Assembly: GCA_010909725.1 (NCBI GenBank)
Contig: JAACMV010000017.1
Location: 992,001-1,056,000 of the forward strand
Length of the DNA: 64,000 nt
From: Picochlorum sp. 'celeri'
Lineage: Eukaryota; Chlorophyta; Trebouxiophyceae
Direction of reading: 5' to 3'
The notes under the pieces were generated by a model. The model had not been told where the DNA came from and ran no database searches. It saw nothing but the letters and a program-made list of their open reading frames with translations. Positions 1-7,799 of the stretch are shown in pieces; within the stretch, counting starts at the first letter, position 1, and every line of letters begins with the position of its first letter. The position numbers and the translations under genes are program-made.

Positions 1-1242
1 CTAGGACACGGCCCATTCTCACATGTTTTTGAGAGAGAATTTTTGAAGAGGAAAGGTATCCTTGATTGGGATCACGAGGATATGAGTGCAAAGATGTTGG
101 ATTTTCTGATTGATGAGAACCACATTGATTCCATCTCACCAGATGACGTCTCCCGTGTGAAGGCGTTCATCACGTCAGGGCATGGTGTTGGGGCGCAAGA
201 GGCATCGAAAGTCACTCTTGGAGGGCCTACAAAGCGCTGGTTAGCGGAGATTGTCGCGAATGGGAGAAACTCGATCGATGTGGATAAGTTTGATTATCTT
301 GCTCGGGATGCAACATATTGTGGTGTGAATCTATCCTGCAATTTCAATCGATTGATGCAATTTTCAAAAGTCATTGATGACGAGATTTGCTACAAATATA
401 CTGAATACATGAATCTGTATGAGTTGTTTCATGCCCGAGCCCTGATGCACAGATCAGTCTACACGCACAAGAAGGCCAAAGCAATTGAGTTCATGGTTGT
501 GGATGCCCTCTTGGAGGCCGACAAAGCATTAAAATTCAGTGAGAAGATCTGGGATGCCTCTGAATTTGTAAGGTTGGACGACAATATATTGGACTATGTG
601 GAAAATTTTGATTTCTATAGCAGCATCTTTTCTTTGCGAGATGACTCGACAGAAACACATATCCGTGCAGCACAGCGAATAATTGAGAGATTGAGGAGGA
701 GACAATTGTACAAGTATGTCACGGATGCTCCAATTCCTTTCGAAGTTCTTGAACGAGGGAGGTGGGAGGCCCCCTCTGCACAAGATGTTATCAACTGTTA
801 CAAGGGCAGTGATGTCAACCTGTCTGCAGAGGATGTGATAATCCAAGAGAACAAGATTAATTATTCGATGAGAGACAGGAACCCATTAGACCATGTTCAC
901 TTTTACGACTATATTGAATCCAATGAGAAGCGAAAATTACGTCCAGAGCAGATATCGTCCATGGTGGTGCAGAATTTTGAAGAAAAGAGATTGCGGGTTT
1001 ATTCTAGGAATCCGGACTACAAATATGTGAATGCCTTGCATGAAGCATTTGAGGAATGGCTTGGTAAAACATTTGGTACGAAAGCGATCGCTTCTACTCC
1101 GGCAAAAACATTGAGGAAAGAAAGGTACAATAAAATAGCCCGCATGACAGGTATGCGTGGGAGGGAATTGGTTTTTGGCCCTAGCGATGACAAAGAACAT
1201 GGTCCAAGCCAAAATAAATACCGAAAACAGATCAATCATTAA
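1..1242 (+). CDS. SAMHD1-like HD-domain dNTP triphosphohydrolase, 5' partial
   Basis: The frame is open from base 1, so the gene starts upstream of the window; about 413 C-terminal residues are present. The first codons read LGHGPFSHVFE, the segment just after the metal-binding HD pair in SAMHD1-type enzymes, and NSIDVDKFDYLARD further on matches the segment carrying the last metal-binding Asp. Enzymes of this family hydrolyse dNTPs to deoxynucleoside and triphosphate and so control dNTP pools. The preceding His and HD residues lie outside the window and cannot be checked. The C-terminus is basic and ends QINH. The stop codon overlaps the tail of the convergent downstream gene by 11 bases. 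Family assignment is confident; the exact substrate is inferred. Confidence 0.85.
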   Translation, partial: LGHGPFSHVFEREFLKRKGILDWDHEDMSAKMLDFLIDENHIDSISPDDVSRVKAFITSGHGVGAQEASKVTLGGPTKRWLAEIVANGRNSIDVDKFDYLARDATYCGVNLSCNFNRLMQFSKVIDDEICYKYTEYMNLYELFHARALMHRSVYTHKKAKAIEFMVVDALLEADKALKFSEKIWDASEFVRLDDNILDYVENFDFYSSIFSLRDDSTETHIRAAQRIIERLRRRQLYKYVTDAPIPFEVLERGRWEAPSAQDVINCYKGSDVNLSAEDVIIQENKINYSMRDRNPLDHVHFYDYIESNEKRKLRPEQISSMVVQNFEEKRLRVYSRNPDYKYVNALHEAFEEWLGKTFGTKAIASTPAKTLRKERYNKIARMTGMRGRELVFGPSDDKEHGPSQNKYRKQINH

Positions 1243-2719
1243 AATGAGAGCTCAAGAAGTGATCTAATGTGTGTATCCACTGGGACATGTGAAAGCCACC
1301 TTGACAATACACGACATATGGAGGCCTGATTGGCCCATCTGCACTCATCTCAGCTGTGCTCCCATCTATAAAGGTTCCGTCAGCAAATATGACTTCGTCC
1401 CCGTATCCAGGGGTGACACCCGGCACGGGCTGAACGTAAGACCCGACAGGGCAACATAGCTGCACAGCATTGCAGAAGGCTACCATGGCATCCGGATTCT
1501 TCATTTCTATTGCAGTGATGAATGACCAGACATCTGGGTATCCTGCTTCTGGAATCACCTTATACCCCATTTTACTGAATACTTGAGCTATTAAACGCCC
1601 AGACTTCAGTGCTTCGCCCACTGTTGCTGGAGCCATGTACAATCCTTGGTATAGAAGCCTCAGAGTTTCTCCCGGCACTGATCCAGCATCCATGCCAACA
1701 CCAGGGGCACTCATTCGTGCTATCGATCGCTCCACTAAGTCAGATATACCCGCAACATAACCGCCTCCTGTGGCGATAGTCCCGCCAGGATTCTTGATAA
1801 AAGATCCCATGCACAGGTCTGCGCCAACAGACGGTGGCTCTCTCTCTTCTGTGAATTCCCCGTAGCAATTATCCACAATAACGTACGTATCCGTATTCTG
1901 GCTCTTGACACATTCAACAATTTGTTCAATTTCAGAGATTTTAAGCGTCGGTCGAAGAGCATAGCCGCATGATCTCTGCACCAATGCAACCCGTGTTCTA
2001 CTGCTCACAGATGTCTTGAGAGCCTCAAAATCCACAGAACCATCCCTTCGGAGCTCCAGTTTTCTATATGACACTCCAAAATCTATTAAACTCCCGCTAT
2101 TCTCTTGCCCCCGGGTGCCAATGACCTCCTCGAGGGTGTCATATGGACTCCCAGCTACAGCCAATAACTCATCACCAGGCCTTAAACATGAAAATAATCC
2201 CGCAGCAATAGCATGCGTTCCAGACACAAATTGAATCCGGACAGCTGCAGACTCCGCACCCATAACATCTGCCATAATCTCATCGAGCGTACATCGCCCC
2301 AAATCTCCATGCCCATACCCAGTAGACCCCTGGAAATGATGTGGACCAACCCTGTACTTCCGAAATGCCTCTTGAACCCGCCTCGTGTTGGCTACCACCA
2401 ACCTGTCTATAGCTTCTATTTGAGGCCTGATATCATTCACGCAATCCCACACCGATACCCCTGCGTGTCGGGCTCCCTCACCGGCCTCAAGGCCACCTTG
2501 CCTACCCTCTTCCTCTTCCTCTTCCTCCCCAGTAGTATTGCTGTCTTGACTGGACCATTTCGATCTGTTTGCTGATCTGCCTTCCCCATAACATATCCAT
2601 CTGGATTTTTTCTTTCTGTTCATATGGCCCATAGCATGAGTGGACCCATCTATTCTGCTGCAGTACTCATTAGGACATGCATGCTGCCACATGCGATGCA
2701 GCAAAGATTGAGACCACAT
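1232..2719 (-). CDS. PLP-dependent lyase of the aluminium-resistance / methionine gamma-lyase-like family
   Basis: This 495-residue protein starts at an ATG. About 95 N-terminal residues are low complexity with a Glu run and no clear domain. The rest matches the fold-type I PLP family called aluminium resistance protein (YnbB-like): QFVSGTHAIAAGLFSCLRPGDE for cofactor binding, a DNCYGEFTEEREP segment, and GSFIKNPGGTIATGGGYVAG, whose Lys is the expected Schiff-base residue. Relatives are related to cystathionine gamma-lyases; the physiological substrate is not established. The family is mainly bacterial and algal, so a bacterial origin is possible. It is convergent with and overlaps the upstream dNTPase gene by 11 bases, and is divergent from the helicase gene with a 211-base shared promoter region. 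Confidence 0.85.
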   Translation of the reverse strand: MWSQSLLHRMWQHACPNEYCSRIDGSTHAMGHMNRKKKSRWICYGEGRSANRSKWSSQDSNTTGEEEEEEEGRQGGLEAGEGARHAGVSVWDCVNDIRPQIEAIDRLVVANTRRVQEAFRKYRVGPHHFQGSTGYGHGDLGRCTLDEIMADVMGAESAAVRIQFVSGTHAIAAGLFSCLRPGDELLAVAGSPYDTLEEVIGTRGQENSGSLIDFGVSYRKLELRRDGSVDFEALKTSVSSRTRVALVQRSCGYALRPTLKISEIEQIVECVKSQNTDTYVIVDNCYGEFTEEREPPSVGADLCMGSFIKNPGGTIATGGGYVAGISDLVERSIARMSAPGVGMDAGSVPGETLRLLYQGLYMAPATVGEALKSGRLIAQVFSKMGYKVIPEAGYPDVWSFITAIEMKNPDAMVAFCNAVQLCCPVGSYVQPVPGVTPGYGDEVIFADGTFIDGSTAEMSADGPIRPPYVVYCQGGFHMSQWIHTLDHFLSSHFND

Positions 2720-2930
2720 TCGTATATCCTAGACGACTATGTATATTATTAGACCATACACAATGTGTTTTGAACATTTTCGGCTCAATCAGATGACGCA
2801 AGTCGGAAATCGATGAGACTCGAGATTTGAAAAGGGTCCTTTAAAAAGGACATTTCAAATACGCGGATGTGACAATCATTATGATCCAAGACCAGTCTAC
2901 TACTCCAAAACTGATATACATATTTGTATA

Positions 2931-5216
2931 ATGGGCCATCGGTATAGGTCTTCTGATCGAGAGGAAGGAAGTAGCAGTCGGTTTTTGAGGCCTGGTGAAG
3001 GAAGGAAAAGTGCTTTTGGAGTGTCGTTCCAGGATGTAGAGAGGCGGGGTTCTGATAATGCGTCTTCAATTCCTATATTCAATAGATACAGAGGATTGAG
3101 GATTGAGGAGCAGCAGCGGCTGCTACCAATCTTCAAATATAAAAGGGAGATTCTGTATTTGGTGGAGAAACATGCCACGTGTATCATTGTCGGAGAAACT
3201 GGATCAGGAAAGACGACACAAGTCCCTCAATACCTCTATAGTGCTGGCTGGGCGCCGATAGGAAGTATGATTGCGTGCACACAGCCACGGAGGGTGGCAG
3301 CCATGTCTGTAGCCGCTCGGGTAGCAGAGGAAATGAATGTTGAGTTGGGGCAAGAGGTTGGGTTCGCTATTCGATTCGAGGATGTTTCGAGCCATCAGAC
3401 TAGGATCAAGTTCTGTACAGATGGTGTGTTGATCAAGGAAATGGCGACGGACCCACTCTTGTCCAAGTACTCTGTCGTCATGGTCGATGAGGCTCACGAG
3501 CGATCTGCATCAACCGATGTTTTACTAGGACTTTTGAAAAAGATACAGAAGAGACGGCCGAGTCTGAGAATCATTATATCTTCGGCTACTATTGACGCTG
3601 AAAGGTTTGCCTCTTTCTTCTTTGACGCGTCAACGAGCATTTCTCAAGAAGAAGCCCATGCTGATCGTCCTTCTGGCATGCCTGGGATGTTATCTGTTCA
3701 GGGCCGAACCCACTCTGTTCAGGTCCATTACTTGGAAAGGCCTTGTCAGGACTATGTGCAAACATCTGTGGAAACGGTGTATAAAATTAATGATGCTGGT
3801 TTGCCCGGAGATATTCTAGTCTTCTTGACAGGCCAGGAAGAATGTGACAAGGCTGTATCCTTGGTCCAAGAATCCAATCATTCCCAGTATACAGAAGGGC
3901 GCAGTCAGAGGAGAAGCGGCACCAGACTTTATCCAGTCGCCTTATATTCAGGCCTTTCTGCAAAGCATCAGATGGAAGTCTTTGAGTCTCCTCCGAGGAA
4001 CTGCCGCAAAGTTGTATTTGCTACAAATATTGCAGAGACGTCTGTCACAATAGACGGGATCGTGCACGTTGTGGATTGCATGTTCTCGAAACAGAGGAAT
4101 TTCGATCCATTTATTGGCTTAGAAAGTTTACTTGTGGCTCCGATAAGCAAAGCTAGTGCAGTACAGCGATCTGGTAGGGCAGGGAGAGTGAGGCCTGGCT
4201 TTTCGTACCGATTATGCACACAGGAGCATTTCGAAAATCTCGACACCGTAGAGATTCCGGAACTTCAGAGAAGTGATTTGACATCAATAGTATTACAACT
4301 CAAAGGCCTTGGGGTTGATAATATGTTGCATTTTTCATGGCTGACTCCTCCACCATCAGAGTGTATGGTGAGATCATTGGAAAACCTCCATGCTCTGGGA
4401 GCACTTGGCGACGATGCAAAACTTACACAATATATGGGAAGGTATATGAGTGAGATTTCTGTGGAACCCCAACTTTCTAGGGCGCTTTTGGTATCTTGGT
4501 CCGCAGGCTGTGTGTACGAAGTCGCAACAATATCTGCCATGTTGAATGTTCAAAGCATTTGGGCATCAGGGAGGAGGAGGGATCTTGACAGCGCGAAATC
4601 TCAATTTGCTGTCGAGGAGGGAGATTTAATAACCTATTTAAATGTATGGAAAGCTTGGGAAGAAAACAAGAGGAGCAAAAGTTGGGCGATTAAAAATTTT
4701 GTGAGCCACAGATGTCTCATTCGAGCATCTGATATCCGAGACCAAGTCTTGCGACAGATCATACGCCTGAAGAAACAAAGTTCTCCGGACGACCCAATTT
4801 TCTGTAGAAGATCTTTACAAGATATTAGAGATAATATTCTTCTGCGCAAAGATCTGAGCCGTGAGGAAATACACGATCGCATAATTGCCATTCAAAAATC
4901 ACTTGCAGCTGGACTCTTTCTGAATTCTGTGCAGCTTAGATTTGGGCCTCGAGGTGAGCCTGAGATTGACAATGAAGGAAACTCAACGTATAGATTCCTG
5001 AGAAACACTGGAGATCCTCTGACGGAAATGTCCAGGCTTCGAATCCACCCATCATCTGTCATGTACGGGCGCCAGCCCCAATGGCTCTGTTTCTACATGG
5101 CACAACAGACTGGGAAACACAGTGTCGACATGCAAGAGGTTCACTGTGTGAAGCCTGAATGGCTCGCAGACGCAGCGCCAAACTTTTTCAATGCATCCAA
5201 AAAGAAAACTATCTGA
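2931..5216 (+). CDS. DEAH-box RNA helicase, DHX35-like
   Basis: This single-exon gene encodes 761 residues from an ATG. Helicase motifs appear in order: GETGSGKTTQ (I), TQPRRVAA (Ia), DEAHERS (II), SATIDAERF (III), ATNIAETSVTIDGI (V) and QRSGRAGRV (VI). The C-terminal half shows the helicase-associated and OB-like regions typical of spliceosomal DEAH proteins. Wording around the motifs (LLKKIQKRRPSLR, FAVEEGD, IHPSSVMYGR) is closest to DHX35, a helicase found with the spliceosomal C complex, so a role in pre-mRNA splicing is likely. A Fanzor element begins 12 bases after its stop codon, so its 3' processing signals probably lie in or next to the element. Confidence 0.85.
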   Translation: MGHRYRSSDREEGSSSRFLRPGEGRKSAFGVSFQDVERRGSDNASSIPIFNRYRGLRIEEQQRLLPIFKYKREILYLVEKHATCIIVGETGSGKTTQVPQYLYSAGWAPIGSMIACTQPRRVAAMSVAARVAEEMNVELGQEVGFAIRFEDVSSHQTRIKFCTDGVLIKEMATDPLLSKYSVVMVDEAHERSASTDVLLGLLKKIQKRRPSLRIIISSATIDAERFASFFFDASTSISQEEAHADRPSGMPGMLSVQGRTHSVQVHYLERPCQDYVQTSVETVYKINDAGLPGDILVFLTGQEECDKAVSLVQESNHSQYTEGRSQRRSGTRLYPVALYSGLSAKHQMEVFESPPRNCRKVVFATNIAETSVTIDGIVHVVDCMFSKQRNFDPFIGLESLLVAPISKASAVQRSGRAGRVRPGFSYRLCTQEHFENLDTVEIPELQRSDLTSIVLQLKGLGVDNMLHFSWLTPPPSECMVRSLENLHALGALGDDAKLTQYMGRYMSEISVEPQLSRALLVSWSAGCVYEVATISAMLNVQSIWASGRRRDLDSAKSQFAVEEGDLITYLNVWKAWEENKRSKSWAIKNFVSHRCLIRASDIRDQVLRQIIRLKKQSSPDDPIFCRRSLQDIRDNILLRKDLSREEIHDRIIAIQKSLAAGLFLNSVQLRFGPRGEPEIDNEGNSTYRFLRNTGDPLTEMSRLRIHPSSVMYGRQPQWLCFYMAQQTGKHSVDMQEVHCVKPEWLADAAPNFFNASKKKTI

Positions 5217-5234
5217 TATTTATTAATGTACAGT

Positions 5235-5268
5235 AAAATTTTTTAATTTCGTTTGTCGGACGGAATGT
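5235..5268. repeat. Left terminal inverted repeat, Fanzor copy 1
   Basis: The 20 bases at 5235-5254 match the reverse complement of 7773-7792 with one mismatch. After a 7-base spacer here and a 6-base spacer at the other end, GGAATGT is also shared. The inner part overlaps one strand of the predicted guide-RNA closing helix. Confidence 0.75.
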
Positions 5269-5338
5269 TCCAAACTTGGAAGTTCCATCGTTCTCTCTGC
5301 TTTATCTTGAAGCATAGCGTCTGCAAAAAGCAGCCGAC
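5255..5338 (-). ncRNA. Predicted Fanzor guide-RNA (omega/fRNA) scaffold, copy 1
   Basis: The segment lies between the Fanzor stop codon and the left end of the element, where Fanzor and TnpB guide RNAs are encoded. Read by eye it folds into a closed multi-hairpin unit. GTCGG at 5255-5259 pairs with CCGAC at 5334-5338. Inside are a hairpin at 5321-5333 (CTGC, five A, GCAG), a hairpin at 5298-5314 (TGCTT with AAGCA), and a nested hairpin at 5262-5286 (GGAA with TTCC, enclosing TTCCA with TGGAA). On the transcript the scaffold is followed by the terminal repeat and then host sequence, which would serve as guide. The pairing is seen directly; the function is inferred from the Fanzor family. Confidence 0.6.
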
Positions 5339-5351
5339 TTACATGCCGAAT

Positions 5352-7703
5352 TCATTGCCGTGTTGATGTCCTTTGCCTTTTCCTCGTCCTCTTGAAAGCC
5401 TTGATTCGAGATCCATTGTGACACTTTTCCAAAAACAAGTCTTTGATATTGATACTGGCATTGACATCACGGTCCCAAACATTTCGAATGCATTCATTGT
5501 TGTGACAACGTTTCATCCTGAATTGTTTGTTGTACTGTTCCATTGCCTCATGACAGCAAGAACAGAGTTTGGACGTATTGAATTCATTAACCAACACAAC
5601 TGTGGCACATTCCGATACCTTGTTGAACAGTTTTGTGCTCATGATAGGAGCAGTGCCCCTCATTGTGCCGTTATTATCACCATCACCATACGCCACGATG
5701 ACTCTCTTCTGTGCCTCTTTGTTTCTTGTTCCACAGATTCGAGCAACCACATCCTCCATGGCCGACTTTTCCTTGCAAAATTTCCTCATCTTCTGTTTCT
5801 GATACCATTTTTTGTCATCGAAGAAGGCTTGTTGCAGTTGGGGCCACATAGAAACTTGGAATCTGTAACTCTCAAAAATTTTCTCAAAATCTACTGTCTT
5901 GCATGTTGGCACAGACACCCATGCAGGACAGTATTCAGACATCCTTTTCTTCATTTTGGCTGTATACTGTTTCTGACTAGATAAGAAGATCCATTCTCCT
6001 GACCCCAGAGAATCACTTTTATATCTGTCTTCCACCTCTGCATGACGACCATTTTCTGCATTCCACTTTGCATGGATCTTTTGCTTTTCCGAATCATGAA
6101 AAACCCACGTGGCCGCTGACTTTTTACCTGGGTCCAAACCGACAATGATACAATCTGTGTGATATATACCATGGTCATCTTTGCGTATGCCAGCCAACCT
6201 TTTGATCCTTTCTGTGATGACTGTCTTGTCTTTGTTTTTAGCCTTTCGTTTCTGTAGAACGTCCTTTTGTGACTTTAATGTATGCAACAATGGCTTCAGT
6301 AGAACATAATGTATGGTGGAAATGTCACCAAGGAGAATACGCAAAGGGTCATATCTGATCTTTTTTGCAATAATGTTGGTTGCAAACATCCCACAATAGG
6401 TGGCCCACAACTTTGCTTTGACGTAATTCATATCATCCTGCAGATGGATTATCTTGCATTCCAGATCCGACTTCACAGTGTCTATAACAGCAGAAACAGA
6501 GACGCCATCAGTGCATATAGAGCATCCGAATCTGAGTTTCGTTTGGTCCTTCATGTGCTTTTTTTTCAATACTCGCTTCATGTTGAATATCGATTTCCAA
6601 TAATAATACTTATTTGTATAGTCATCCAGTGCTGGACAGTCATCTACTATCTTTCTGATATATGGATATTTCTTTGCGAGTTGCTCAACCATAGTCTTCA
6701 CTGCTGTGCTGGAGATATGGATATGCTTTGGTTTCCAGGCCATCTGTGGACACAGACAAAATGTCCATTTCTGTCTTCCAAGTATACTCTTCTTCCCTTC
6801 AAACTCTCCGTTTCTGAACCTCTGTTGCAGTGATTCCACGAATGGCTCCAAGTGACCCAAAATGAAGAAGCAAATTCTGGATTTCTCAGAAAGAGTTGTC
6901 GTCTTTGGCACCAACGAGCAAATGATATCCAAGGCTCTCTGTGCTTCATCCCATACTGACACATCAGACGCAAATTCTGTCAATGATGGTCTACGTTCAA
7001 CAATATCACTGACTTTCGTCCTCTCCCAGAATGCCTGTGTGATTGCAGAAAATACTTGTCCAAACTTCTTCTTTGACAAATTTTTGATTTGGTCAAAGTC
7101 CGTGTCGTCTCGAAATAGCAAATATCTCAGATACCGTAATGCATATACATTAAGATTGGTTTCCAAATGCGTGGTATGCATAACAGACGACTGCTGGGCC
7201 ATCTGCTCCATTGTTTTGCCTCTCCAAGAAGAGAGACAACCCTGTGGCCAATCTGTTTTTAACCCAGTCTCCTCACAATATTCCTTGCACAAGTCGCGCA
7301 AGTTGGTATCAACATCCTTTCTCTCCTTCTTTTGTTGCAAATGATTAGCAAGGTGTCTGTAGATTTTGTTGTAGAGTTCGTAGAGAGTTTCATCTTTGTG
7401 GTCTCTAAATGCCCCACCGTTCCTCAATAACAATAGATGCATGACATGATGCACATGAATCTGTAGTCTACTCAGATAGAATACACATTCTTCAATTTCG
7501 CGTTGAACCACTTTGAACTTACAAAAAGGCTGCAAAGTGCACTTGACGACTGTCTTATTGAAAAAACGGTCTTTATCCTTCTTTATAGCCACATCCAATC
7601 GAGTAAACTTCTTTTTCTTCACCTTTTTCGATGGTGTGGCGGACACCTTTCTCTTTTTTTTCATTTTGAAATGACACGGTTGGCGATGGCGGCTCGACTT
7701 CAT
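5352..7703 (-). CDS. Fanzor RNA-guided endonuclease (eukaryotic TnpB homologue), copy 1
   Basis: This intact single-exon gene encodes 783 residues from the ATG at 7703; an upstream TTG would add 14. Residues 14-28 are highly basic with KKKRKV at 15-20, a likely nuclear localisation signal. The C-terminal third is a RuvC nuclease: GLDPGKKSAATWV with Asp524, the YGDG segment at 672-675 where canonical TnpB has its second acidic residue, NEFNTSKLCSCC with Glu707 and zinc ligands Cys714 and Cys717, Cys733 and Cys738, then RDVNASINI with Asp746. The Glu just before the zinc ribbon is the rearranged catalytic Glu reported for Fanzors. The tail is Arg/Lys-rich. The length fits Fanzor1-type proteins. 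No frameshift or stop is present, so the gene looks recently active. It differs from copy 2 at residues 555, 584, 601 and 606. Confidence 0.93.
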   Translation of the reverse strand: MKSSRHRQPCHFKMKKKRKVSATPSKKVKKKKFTRLDVAIKKDKDRFFNKTVVKCTLQPFCKFKVVQREIEECVFYLSRLQIHVHHVMHLLLLRNGGAFRDHKDETLYELYNKIYRHLANHLQQKKERKDVDTNLRDLCKEYCEETGLKTDWPQGCLSSWRGKTMEQMAQQSSVMHTTHLETNLNVYALRYLRYLLFRDDTDFDQIKNLSKKKFGQVFSAITQAFWERTKVSDIVERRPSLTEFASDVSVWDEAQRALDIICSLVPKTTTLSEKSRICFFILGHLEPFVESLQQRFRNGEFEGKKSILGRQKWTFCLCPQMAWKPKHIHISSTAVKTMVEQLAKKYPYIRKIVDDCPALDDYTNKYYYWKSIFNMKRVLKKKHMKDQTKLRFGCSICTDGVSVSAVIDTVKSDLECKIIHLQDDMNYVKAKLWATYCGMFATNIIAKKIRYDPLRILLGDISTIHYVLLKPLLHTLKSQKDVLQKRKAKNKDKTVITERIKRLAGIRKDDHGIYHTDCIIVGLDPGKKSAATWVFHDSEKQKIHAKWNAENGRHAEVEDRYKSDSLGSGEWIFLSSQKQYTAKMKKRMSEYCPAWVSVPTCKTVDFEKIFESYRFQVSMWPQLQQAFFDDKKWYQKQKMRKFCKEKSAMEDVVARICGTRNKEAQKRVIVAYGDGDNNGTMRGTAPIMSTKLFNKVSECATVVLVNEFNTSKLCSCCHEAMEQYNKQFRMKRCHNNECIRNVWDRDVNASINIKDLFLEKCHNGSRIKAFKRTRKRQRTSTRQ

Positions 7704-7759
7704 ACCAATCCAAGGTTCTAGAAGATTCGGATTGACCAGAGTCAAATGGACTAGATGTT

Positions 7760-7792
7760 ACATTCCTTAATTAAACGAAATTTAAAAATTTT
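7760..7792. repeat. Right terminal inverted repeat, Fanzor copy 1
   Basis: ACATTCC, TTAATT and AAACGAAATTTAAAAATTTT, read on the complement, mirror the left terminus with one mismatch in the outer 20 bases. In the Fanzor direction this is the promoter-side end, about 57 bases before the start codon. Confidence 0.75.
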
Positions 7793-7799
7793 GGAGTAT

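Larger units (their letters stand above)
5229..7792 (-). mobile_element. Fanzor element, copy 1
   Basis: This stretch of about 2.56 kb is repeated at 47538-50101 at a constant offset of 42309 bases. The shared sequence starts at TACAGTAAAA and ends in the A/T run near 7787-7792. The ends carry imperfect inverted repeats. The element contains one gene, the Fanzor nuclease on the minus strand, followed by a structured segment before the left end. It fills the gap between the stop codon of the DHX35-like gene (12 bases away) and that of the PGAP3-like gene (7 bases away). An 8-base direct repeat TATTTATT lies at 5217-5224 and 7797-7804, about 4 bases outside each end. It may be a target duplication but is A/T-rich and also resembles a poly(A) signal, so it is weak evidence. 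Confidence 0.85.

Noticed and set aside
5373..5984. Plus-strand 203-residue open frame, repeated at 47682-48293
   Set aside because: It is antisense to the Fanzor gene, has no domain, and exists only because the Fanzor frame is constrained. The same holds for frames at 6309-6833 and 6862-7344.
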